From Ancistrus triradiatus (lineage: Eukaryota > Chordata > Actinopteri > Siluriformes > Loricariidae), in assembly GCA_025084515.1 (NCBI GenBank), contig JAJAGP010000282.1, forward strand, positions 186,001 through 250,000: 64,000 bases of DNA, read 5' to 3'. The translations under genes and the position numbers were made by a program. Below, in pieces: positions 1-11,000 of this stretch (the stretch's first letter is position 1; each line of letters starts with the position of its first letter). The notes beneath the pieces are model-generated. The model saw only the letters and a list, made by a program, of their open reading frames with translations. It ran no database searches and was not told the origin of the DNA.

Positions 1-84
1 ATGCACTTCACTTAAAGACAAGAGTGTACACAGTAGAACTAAAAATATATCACACAACGAATCACCTTTTGTCAAATTTTAGTA

Positions 85-1613
85 CAGTGGTGCTTGAAAG
101 TTTGTGAACCCTTCAGAATTTTCCATATTTCTGCATAAATATGACCTAAAATATCATCAGATTCCTAAAAGTAGATAAAGAGAACCCAGTTAAACAACTG
201 AGACAAAAATATTGTACTTGGTCATTTATTTATTGAGGAAAATGATCCAATATTACATATTAGTGCGGAGTGTGGCAAACGTATGTGACACCTTTGCTTT
301 CAGTATCTGCTTGTGACCCCCCTGTGCAGCAATAACTGGAACTAAAACGTTTCCTGTAACTGTTTGATCAGTCCCTGCACAAACCGGCTTGGAGGAATTT
401 TAGCCCATTCCTCTGTACAGAACAGCTTCAGCTCTGGGATGTGGTGGGTTTCCTCACATTAGCTGCTCACTTCAGGTCCCTTCCACAACATTCCTATTGG
501 ATTAAGGTCAGGACGTTTGACTTTGGCCATTCCAAAACATGAGCTTTATTCTTCTTGAACCATTCTTTGGTAGAACGACTTGTGTGCTTAGGGTCGTTGT
601 CTTGCTGCATGACCCACCTTCTCTTGAGATTCAGTCCATGGACAGATGTCCTGATGTTTTCCTTTAGAATTCTCTGATATAATTCAGAATTCATTGTTCC
701 ATCAATGATGGCAAGTCGTCCTGGCCCAGATGCAGCAAAACAGGCATAAACCATGATTCTACTACCACCACCATGTTTTACAGATGGGATAAGGTTCTTA
801 TGCTGGAATGCAGTGTTTTCCTTTCTCCAAACATAACGCCTTTCTTTTAAACCAAAAAGTTCTGTTTTGGTCTTGTCCGTCCAAAAAACATTCTTCCAAT
901 AGCCTTCTGGCTTGTCCACGTGATCTTTAGTAAACTGCAGACGAGCAGCAATGTTCTTTTTGGAGAGCAGTGGCTTTCTCCTTGCAACCCTGCCATGCAC
1001 ACCATTGTTGTTCAGTGTTCTTCTGATGGTGGACTGATGAACATTAACATTAGCCAAGGTGAGAGAGGCCTTCAGTTGCTTAGAAGTTACCCTGGGGTTC
1101 TTTATTACCTTGCCAACTATTACATGCCTTGCTCTTGGAGTGATCTTTGCTGGTCATCCACTCCTGGGGAGAGTCACAGTGGTCTTGAATCTCCTCCATT
1201 TGTACACAAGCTGTTTGACTGGTGGAGTCCAAACTCTTTAGAGATGGTTTTGTAACATTTTCCAGCCTGATGAGCACCAACAACTCTTTTTCTGAGGTGC
1301 TCAGAAATCTCCTTTGTTCGTGCCATGATACACTTCCACAAACATATGTTGTGAAGAGCAGACTTTGATAGATCCCTGTTCTTTAAATAAAACATGGTGC
1401 CCACTCACACCTGATTGTCATCCCACTGATTTAAAAAACACCTGACTCTAATTTCACCTTCAAATTAACTGCTAATCCTAGAGGTTCACATACTTTTGCC
1501 ACTCACTAATGTGTAATATTTGAAAAGTATGAAAAGCTGATGATGTTTTAGGTCAGATTTATGCAGAAATATAGACAATTCTAAAGGGTTCACAAACTTT
1601 CAAACACTACCTG
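85..1613 (-). mobile_element. Tc1-like element, family 1 ('GGTGCTTGAAAG'), near full length
   Basis: Both inverted ends are present (CAGTGGTGCTTGAAAG at 85; TTTCAAACACTACCTG ending 1613), flanked by TA on each side, as expected for Tc1/mariner insertion. The length is 1529 bp. It lies in the ndst1 intron after exon 8, with its transposase in the same direction as the gene. The long terminal repeats extend past the tips. Confidence 0.93.
494..1349 (-). pseudogene. Tc1 transposase remnant, family 1
   Basis: The start is preserved (MARTKEISEHLRKRVVGAHQ, ATG near 1325), followed by a disrupted DNA-binding region. A 187-codon stretch (494-1057) then carries the catalytic core: WTDKTKTELFG around the first Asp, the HGGGSR-IMVYACFAASGPGR region and QQDNDPKHTSRS. 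Frameshifts break it between the two parts and again before the NPIE motif, so it cannot make a full enzyme (usual length about 340 residues). Confidence 0.9.
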
Positions 1614-1769
1614 TATTTGTATATGTGAAAGTCAACAAATGGACATTTTGTTAGCCATGAGGGTGCAAATTTTTTTTTTTTTTTTTTTTTAATAAAAAAT
1701 CACGAAGATATTTTGTTATGGGCCAATCTGGCCTCCTTTAAAAAAAAAAATAATAAAATTCCACGAATA

Positions 1770-2060
1770 GTCAAGTCAAGTCAGATTTATTTATATAGCG
1801 CTTTTTACAATGGAGCATTGTCTCAAAGCAACTTTACAAGTTTAGATTATCTCCTAATAACTACATCCAATCCCAAATTGAGCAAGCCTAGGGCGACAGT
1901 GGCAAGGAAAAACTCCCCGAGTTATAGGAAGAAACCTTAGGAGGACCAAGACTCAAAAAGGGACCCAACCTCCTTGGATGATAAATCTTAGGGACGTAGA
2001 TGATAAATCTAAGGGCAAAACTAAAGTCATGGAGTCAAAGTTCAAATAAAATGTGAAGTA
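1770..2060 (+). repeat. Dispersed repeat E ('TATAGCGCTTTTTACAATGG')
   Basis: It contains the segment beginning AGTCAAGTCAGATTTATTTA, a middle part (GGGCGACAGTGGCAAGGAAA) and the tail GGACCAAGACTCAAAAAGGG. The same order recurs near 28965, 41043 and 57845, and in reverse near 4500. No coding capacity is seen. It is a common teleost repeat whose class I cannot name. Confidence 0.8.
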
Positions 2061-3238
2061 TACACATTGACATTAATGAATAGTCATATTTCTTTTCTTA
2101 AAGCTAATTTAAACAAGATAAAACCAACTGAATAAAGTTTACATTCAATATCTTTAGCTGCATCTGAACCTATTAGTTGAACACCAGAGTTGTAACCTTC
2201 TCAAAAACATATTGACTTTTTGTTTTATTAACAGAATTTGGTCATGAAAATGTCATTCTTGTCACAACTTAATTATAAATAAATGATCTTCAAGTCACTC
2301 ATGATGGGATTCTCTTTTAAATTTCAAAAGAAAATTTGTAATTGACTTGACATTTTTTATAGCCCATCACTTGGATTTCAAGTTTTAGGCCTGTAGTTAA
2401 TTTCTGTTTCATTCACTCATTTCAATGTTGGAGCATTACAAATTAAATCTACGTTAATATCGATAACTTTCTTAACATAGTGCAATAGTGCTTAACACTT
2501 AACACAGTAGGTAGTGATGTTTCTCCACATAAAGCTCATTGAGCAATTTTCCAACATAAGCAATAAAATTCAGTGAACAAAGAACAAAGCATCTAAGCAA
2601 GTGTGTGGCCAAACAGAACAGAAGCACACTTAACCATGTTACACTGAGCTGATCGTGGAAACAAGGCCTGAATAACAAGCACATTATTCTCTAATGAAGA
2701 GTTGCTGACCGCAGAGCCTGACACTGCACTGTACAGTACACTAATGCCATTCTGTTCCTCTGTCCCTCTCTCACGCTCCCTGGCTCTCCTCTGCCACCCG
2801 GCCCCTTTTAACTTCTCAGTGTTCACAGGCCCACACCGCTTCCTGTACAACTAGCACACACTCCGCATCCCACACGCAACCCACATACACTCCGCAGCAG
2901 CACTCCTCAAAGGCAATTCTGGGAACACTTTGTGACAAGCTGTGAAATCAGAAAAAATGTGAGAAGACTGACTCAGCTCACCAAGGGCTTAATAATTAGC
3001 TGAATCGGGTGAGTCAGAGCAGAGAAAATGCGACAACGAGAGGTACAGTGTAAAGGAGAACGATGCACTCTGCACACACACAGGTCCTTATGATTTCCTA
3101 GGAATGACTATGAAAGTCGGGATCACAGTACTTTTCAATAAAGTCAGCACACAGTTGTCATAGGATAGACAGGCACAGGGTGCATGGGGGAACCATCCCT
3201 GGGGTGCTAAGCAACCGCAGGTCAGATGCACACACATA
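2061..3238. other. Intronic interval without recognised repeats
   Basis: The interval is AT-rich to about 2600, then more mixed (2600-3160), with no exon, tRNA or repeat that I recognise. The second half (for example 2640-3060) has balanced composition and could hold conserved non-coding sequence. No motif proves this. Confidence 0.4.
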
Positions 3239-4355
3239 CAGTGGGGCAAAAAAGTATTTAGTCAGCCACTGATTGTGCCAGTTTTCCTACTTAGAAAGAT
3301 GAGAGAGGTCTGTAATTTTCATCATAGGTACACTTCAACTATCAGAGACACCATGAGTAAAAAAAAATTCCAGGAGATCACACTGTAGGATTGATTTATA
3401 AAGAATTTAAATTGTAAATCATGGTGAAAACAGTAAGTATTTGGTCACCCACAAACATGCAAGAATTTTGGCTCTCACAGACCTGTAACTTCTTCTTTAA
3501 GAAACTCTTCTGTCCTCCACTCGTTACCTGTATTAATGGCACCTGTTTGACCTCGTTATCTGTATAAAAGACACCTGTCCACAGCCTCAAACAGTCAGAC
3601 TCCAAACTCAAGACCAAAGAGCTGTAAAAGGACACCAGGACAAAAATTGTAGACCTGCAGCAAGCTGGGGAGGGTGAATCTACAATAGGCAAGCAGGTTG
3701 GTGTGAATAAATAAACTGTGGGAGCAACTGTAAGAAAATGGAAGACATACAAGACCATGGATAATCTTCCTCGATCTGGGGCTCCGATGCAATGATCCAT
3801 CATCCCGTGGGGTCAAAGTGATCATGAGAACGGTGAGCAAAAAATTCCCAGAACTACACGGAGGAGGGGACCTGATGAATGACCTGCAGAGAGCTGGGAC
3901 CAAAGTAACAAGGCTACCATCGGTAACACACTATGCAGAGAGGGACTCGGATCCTGAAGTGCTAGACGTGTCCCCCTGCTTAAGCCAGTACATGTCCAGG
4001 CCCGTCTGAAGTTTGCCAGAGAGCATATGGATGATCCAGAAGAGGATTGGGAGAATATCATGTGGTCAGATGAAACCAAAATAGAACTTTTTGGTAAAAA
4101 CTCAACTGGAGGAAGAAGAATGCTGAGTTGCATCCCAAGAACACCATACCTACTGTAAAGCATGGGGATGGAAACACCATGCTTTGAGGCTGTTTTTCTG
4201 CAAAGGGGACAGGACGACTGATCCGTGGTAAGGGAAGAATGAACAGGGCCATGCTTTGTGAGATTTCAAGCCAAAACCTCCTTCCATCAGTGAGAGCATT
4301 GAAGATGGAACGAGGCTGGGACTTCAAGCATGACAATGATGATGGTTATGTAGTC
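3239..4355 (+). mobile_element. Tc1-like element, family 2 ('GTGGGGCAAAAAAG'), right end lost
   Basis: The left end CAGTGGGGCAAAAAAGTATT starts at 3239 after TA. The transposase remains run to about 4340 and stop abruptly near GACAATGATGATGG. The transposase start is gone (CTCAAGACCAAAGAGCTG lacks the ATG), and several insertions and stops follow. The catalytic part and the right inverted repeat are missing. Confidence 0.9.
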
Positions 4356-4499
4356 TATTTACTGTACTGATATGAAAGCAGACCACCATTCTAAAAAAAA
4401 CTCAATTACAGAATTTCATCATAAAAAATGTAAATCATGTCACAACTTAATTATTGTGCTCTTAATCAATAACTAACTACATTTTCTCTTTGTGTTACA

Positions 4500-4636
4500 T
4501 CCAGCTCCACCATACCCGGGGCACACCAGAGGGCAGTAACTCTCTCCCTCCTCCGGTTGGCTTCAGTTGGCTCCATTGGTTTGAGACAATGCTCCATTGT
4601 AAAATGCACTATACAAATAAATCTGACTTGACTTCA
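4500..4636 (-). repeat. Repeat E fragment, reverse orientation
   Basis: TTGAGACAATGCTCCATTGT and the closing AAATCTGACTTGACTT are the reverse complement of the start of repeat E at about 1772. The adjoining CACCAGAGGGCAGTAACTCT resembles, in reverse, the far part of the copy at 28965-29460. Confidence 0.7.
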
Positions 4637-4826
4637 ATTATAAATAATTGATGTTAAAATCACACTCCAGTCAAACTAGGAGTGTGAGGTGAAAGTGCTA
4701 ACCACTCCACTGCCATGCTGCCTTTAACAGTACAGCCTCATTTATTTTTGACAGTGAAATGACAATAAATCCAACAACCTGAAAAAAAGAGGAAACCCAA
4801 AACATATTTCACAGAGACCTACACAC

Positions 4827-5009
4827 CTGCCAGAGGGGCTCTCTGTCAGAAGGGAAGAGGGTGAAATATTTGTGAGCCAGCTGTAGAGGAGGCAGTGTCT
4901 GGAGTTTCAAGTGAGTCCACATCTGCAGGAAATGCAGCAGCTTCTTAAAGGTGTACAGCCCCAACCGGTCATTCCCATAGTTGGATAGGTGCGTCATAAA
5001 AATACTGAT
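4827..5009 (-). CDS. ndst1: ndst1 coding exon 8 (residues 517-577), last exon in window
   Basis: This 61-codon exon follows acceptor CTGTTTGCAG and ends before GTGTGTAG. It encodes ISIFMTHLSNYGNDRLGLYT, then FLQMWTHLKLQTLPPLQLA and REPLWQ. It closes the deacetylase half. In the family the next residues (NPC-DKRHKDIW and the PAPS-binding GPQKTGTT) begin the sulfotransferase half. No such coding was seen in 1-4826, so the following exon must lie more than 4.8 kb away. Confidence 0.96.
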
Positions 5010-8000
5010 CTGCAAACAGACAGACAAAGAATTTGAACATATCGACGTTAATTAAGGACAGCGAGCATGCCCTATCTGAGTGTAAGTGCTTACCCTTTAA
5101 GTCATAACGACTTTTCCTGGTCACCCTGATCGATACCGAGACACCAGCTCATTAGGAAATGGTTGAACATACAATGTGCTGTTCTCCGCTCCATTACAGC
5201 TGACTGCCTACTCATCAGATCAAGCCAAGCAAGACCATGGGCTAATTACTATCAGCAGTGATAGAGTTTCTGAAGAGCATTGCGGGAGTGATTTGACCTA
5301 ACAGAGTACAACTGAGCTACAGCGGTGCTTGAAAGTTTGTGAACCCTTTAGTATTGTATATCTTTCTGCATATGACCTGAAACAATATAAAATTTCTCAC
5401 AAGTGCTGAAAATAGATAAAGAGAACCCATTTAACAAATGAGACAAAAATATTATACTTTGTCATTTATTTGTATCCAATATTATGCATCTGTGATGCTG
5501 TTGTAGCACAAAGGGATGATCTGGCCTCCCCTACAACAGACACAGACTGTCATGCCTGCATGTGACACGTGACCCAGCTGTAAGTCACAGCTTGGACTTT
5601 GGAGTCCAAGTCAATGTAGCTACATTTTATTTTACTAGCTCACTGCTGAGGTGAGCCTAGTTTGAGACCTGCTCGTGGGCAGGGTTGGATATCACACAGA
5701 CATCTGGCCATGTCTGAGGACGGGGAGGCCAGATGGGGGAAATCCTTAAGGCATTGCAAATGTGACCCCTTAAGAGCCCGGAACGATAGACTGGAACTCC
5801 GTCAAATATTAATTTGTTATTTTTTTTTTTTTTGCTTGAACGGTTGTAATAGAAATTAAATGATGCCGACCAGTGGAAAAGCATGGGGCAGTTCCAGAAC
5901 AGGTATTGCTGAATCCTTGTTGTAGACAAGGAGCTAAAAACATTTCCGCACTCAAACTATTTTTTTGCTTGGGTACAAGTACAGATCAGTAGCTGGTTGG
6001 TTGGGTGTTTGGTGGATGAGGTTAAAAGGGGGCTTGTCTCAGTTTCAGTTTCCATCCACTTTTCCTTGTGAGGTTCATGGTGGCAAAAGGCTGAGGTGGT
6101 CAGCCTAGATTTCTCTATCCCTGGACGCAGATTACAGCTCCTCCTGAGGGATCCCAAGTCCCAAGTCAACTGTGAAATACAGTCCAGAGGGACGTGCCTG
6201 AAACAGCTCTAGAGGGTGCCGACCAGGGGCATTCTTTTGAGACGATCAAACCACATCAACAGGGTCCTAGACTGTCCTGGAATTCCCTGGATGGGACATC
6301 AGTCCATTGCAGGACCCCATGACTGCAGCATCCGACATTACTTACTTGAATTCACTCTTACATGGCATGAGATTTTTATTTGGCATTTGGCATTTTTAGA
6401 TTTAAACCAGATGAAAATGTTATTAATAATATAATAATATAATTCTAAAAATACAATAATAATAACAATATTGCCATACTATTGCCAGTATGAAAAATCC
6501 AGTTTATTTTGAAAATGATCTGCTAGTTTGTCTAACCCTAAACCTGACTACTTAACAACTCACTCTCTCAGTTCATGAAAATAAAACACAACACTGAAAT
6601 ACTACTACTACTACTACTACTACCAATAATAATAAAAAATAAATACATCAGGAAGGAACCATATACAGTGAGAGCAAGCAAGGTTGTGAGTGTGTACTCA
6701 CTGGGTTGAGCAGTACAGTGAGAAAGAGTTCCCCTCCATCGATCAGCTTGTCTAGTTCCTGAGGGCCTCCTGGGTAATCCTTATAGAAGATGGTGTGCGT
6801 GAATAGACCGCAGGTCTGCCTAGGCAGCACCTGATGGAGGAATAATCAATAGGTTATCACACAGAACCCAATTATTTATTTAAAGTTCTCTCACACGCAC
6901 TTGCACTCAGCATCACCATGAATGCAATCTCTAAAAAACATGCTGGGAAATAAATAAATGAATAGTCGGACACCCACTCTCAATCACACACAAAGCAAGG
7001 CAAAAGGCTGAGCATCTCCTTTCCCCCTTAGTAAACAGAGCAGGGCTTAATGTACTATTCATAATCTACCTCACAGCATTCATGAACTGGCTGGGTGTAT
7101 ATGAAAATCAATCAAAGCAAGAACCTACATCTGAATATAAATCTACTCTCAGTGATCAGCTAAGCACTTTCTCTTGTCCTTCTCTCCTCTCTGCCTCAAG
7201 GGCAATCACACCAGGGGGTCAGGCTGGATGAAATAAAGCAAGTAGGAAGACAGATTGAAGACATATCCCAAATCAAGCACTTGAAGAGTAGGTCGTTTTA
7301 GACCGGGTGATTGACACCCTGATTTATTTCAGGTATTAGCAGTGCACAGGACAAGGCATGAATGAGCAAATGATTTAAAAAAAGCCAGAGTCACTGAAAA
7401 ACTTACAGCTATGCGGCGGCTAACTTCCATTCAGACAACCATTCTGTGGTCCGAGAAATTTATTATCCTTATTATTAAGGACATTAATCTAGATAGATTA
7501 ATGTACATTAGCTGAAATACAGTTGTAATGACAGACATAACAGTGCAAACTCCTTCTGGTGCAGGATGTTTTATTAAACATAAAGTGGAGAAATTAGCAC
7601 TTAACTATGAAGTTATGAAGAAAGAATAAGGCATGCAGCTGTCTGGGCAGCATAGTAGTCAAAGACTCGGACTGAATCAGCGAGTGGCAAGAGACAGTGT
7701 TTGACACAAGAGAAAAGTAGTGTGTGTCAGCGTGCAGCCAGATGAATTGAATTGCAGCCAGATAAACCAGTGTGCAGCCAGATGAACCAGCATGCAGAGA
7801 GATGAACCAGCGTGCAGATAGATGAACCAGCGTGCAGATAGATGAACCAGCGTGCAGATAGATGAACCAGCGTGCAGATAGATGAAGCAGCGTGCTGATA
7901 GATGAAGCAGCGTGCTGATAGATGAAGCAGCATGCAGAGAGATGAACCAGTGTGCAGCCAGATGAACCAGCGTGCAGATAGATGAACCAGAATGCACAGA

Positions 8001-11000
8001 GATGAACCAGCGTGCAGATAGATAAATCAGCATGCAGAGAGATGAACCAGTGTGCAGATAGGTAAACCAGCGTTCAGAGAGATGAACCAGCATTCAGAGA
8101 GATGAACCAGTGTGCAGCCAGATGAACCAGCGTGCAGATATGTAAACCAGTGTGTAGGGTATATATTCTGACAAATCCATCATACTGTAAGTTAAATGTA
8201 TCATGAACTGAAGAGTTTAATGAGTGTTTGGTAGAGCAGTCTATATTGTATAGCAGCTTTAACCTATGATCAGTAATAATAAGTAAGTCACTGATTACAC
8301 TTACATTACCAACCTACAGTTGGCCAAAATTATTAACAAAAAAGCTTATTTTATAATAAAGTGTTGAAAAATCTCATGTAATTTAGTGAGTAATGGATTG
8401 AAAGTGAAAAGCGAAAGCAACACTAACTCTGGAGCATTCAATTCCTGTTTTGCTTTTGGTTGGCCCTCATAAAATAACCTTTTAAGGACCCAAGGAGACT
8501 TATTTGCACTAAGAATATGGTATTGTAGATGTAAAAATTAAGAAAAATACAATATAAATAGCAGAGATCTCTGAGCAACTGCTGTTGTGAATCACTGTGT
8601 ACTGAATAGTGAATCGAGGCTGAAAAGTGTCGGCAAGTACCGAGCATACAATGAGAACCGAGACAAATTTTTCTAGTGAAAATGCACGGGTTCCGAGGTG
8701 GAAATCGAATCATGAATACAGTATCATGAATCGAATTTCATTGTGTGTGGAGTGTATCGTTACACCCCTAGTATTCTGACAACATCGAGATTGCAAAGCA
8801 AGCAATTTCACAGAACCGTGGATGTTAAGCGATGCATTTAATTTTTGTATGTACTAATAGCACAACAATGAGTTTGTTAGAAATAAAAATTAAGAAAAGA
8901 GAAACCACAATAAAGATTCAGTAGAGAAGTGAGATGGCCTCACATTGATGCCATTGTGGATGAAGCCGCGCCTGTACCGGGCCGGTTTGAGGTGAGGGTA
9001 CTCTTCTGTACTGGTCACACGGATGCCCCACACTTTCTTCCAAGCATCATAGAGCTGCACGTGAACTGGGTAGACACCCGAGTGATGAGGTGCCACCGCA
9101 TAACCCAGATGAGTGGGGATAGAATGTTCCTACACACACACACACACACACACAACACAACATTCACACAGGTGAATACAACAGAAACTTCATACTGTTT
9201 ATTTATATAAGTCATACAGACAGAGGAATCATGGAAATCCCCTTCCCCACTCCAGATGTGACACCAGTCAATTGTAGGGTTTAGTAGTGGGGTTGCTGGG
9301 GTGTGATCCCACCATTCAGCCATCCTGAATCTGCCATCCTGAATGGCCAGAAGGCACCACTATGACTCAACTCATAGCAGTGTTGAGCTAGCTAACAGGT
9401 GCTGTGGCACCCGAGTGCTGAATTATGATGATCATTCAGAGATTCATTAAACCAATATATACTGAGGATTTAGACCGAGAATTCATATTAACACATTGTG
9501 GTGACCAAAGTGTGTGGATGTTGTACTCACCTCAGCAAAGTGTCTGTTGAGGAGCATCTGCTCTGCTAACACACTTTGGTTATGAAAGCGGTGAGGCTGC
9601 ATGTGACTCCACATGTGCGGAAACCACCAGAACTCATTAACATAGGATAACAACAGGTCATCACCCAAGTCTTCCTCATCAGTACCTAGTGTCACACACA
9701 CACACCACAAACCCAGTTTGTTAACAGAGGGCAATAACAATACACCACCAACTTAATAACAATAGGTCATATCAATCTTCCACATCAGCTGATATTGTTC
9801 TAATATTATTTCAATTAAAGTGGTGCTTGAAAGTTTGTGAACCCTTAAGAAATTTCTATATTTCTGCCTAAACATGACCTAAAACAGCATCAGATTTTCA
9901 CACAAGCCCTAAAAGTAGATAAAGATAATTCAGTTAAACAAATGAGACAAACATATTATACTTGGTCATTTATTTATTGAGGAAAATGATCCAATATTAC
10001 ATATTAGTGAGTGGCAAAAGTATGTGAACCTCTAGGATTAGCAGTTAATTTGAAGGTGAAATTAGAGTCAGGTGTTTTCAATCAATGGGATGACAATCAG
10101 GTGTGAGTGGGCACCCTGTTTTATTAAAAGAACAGGGATCTATCAAAGTCTGCTCTTCACAACACACGTTTGTGGAAGTGTATCATGGCACGAACAAAAG
10201 AGATTTCTAAGGACCTCAGAAAAAGAGTTGTTGATGCTCATCAGGCTGGAAAAGGTTACAAAACCATCTGGAAAGAATTTAGACTCCACCAATCCACAGT
10301 CAGGCAGATTGTGTAATAATGGAGAAAATTCAAGACATTGTTACCCTCCCCAGGAGCGGTCGACCAACAAAGATCACTCCAAGAGCAAGGCATGTAATAG
10401 TTGTCGAGGTCACAAAGGACCCCAGGGTAACTTCTAAGCAATTGAAGGCCTCTCTCACATTGACTAATGTTAATGTTCATGAGTCCACCATCAGAAGAAC
10501 ACTGAACAACAATGGTGTGCATGGCAGGGTTGCAAGGAGAAAGCCACTGCTCTCCAAAAAGAACATTGCTGCTCATCTGCAGTTTGCTAAAGATCATGTG
10601 GACAAGCCAGAAGGCCATTGGAAGAATGTTTTGTGGATGGATGAGAGCAAAATAGAACTTCATGGTTTAAAAGAGAAGCGTTATGTTATGAGAAAAGACA
10701 ACACTGCATTCCAGCATAAGACCCTTATTCCATCTGTGAAACATGGTGGTGGTAGTATCATGGTTTGGGCCTGTTTTGCTGCATCTGAGCCAGGACGGCT
10801 TGCCATCGTTGATGGAACAATGAATTCTGAATTGCATCAGAGAATTCTAAAGGAAAATGTCAGGACATCTGTCCATGAACTGAATCACAAGAGAAGGTGG
10901 GTCATGCTGCAAGACAACAACCCTAAGCACACAAGTCGTTCTACCAAAGAATGGTTACAGAAGAATAAAGTTTATGTTTTGGAATGGCCAAGTCAAAGTC

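Noticed and set aside
7677..8093. 138-codon reverse ORF with repeated His-Leu-Ser-Ala pattern
   Set aside because: It is a by-product of the 20-bp minisatellite; every frame gives a periodic peptide, and it lies in an ndst1 intron.
7727..8155. CRISPR-like array
   Set aside because: The repeats are contiguous, without unique spacers, and the genome is vertebrate.
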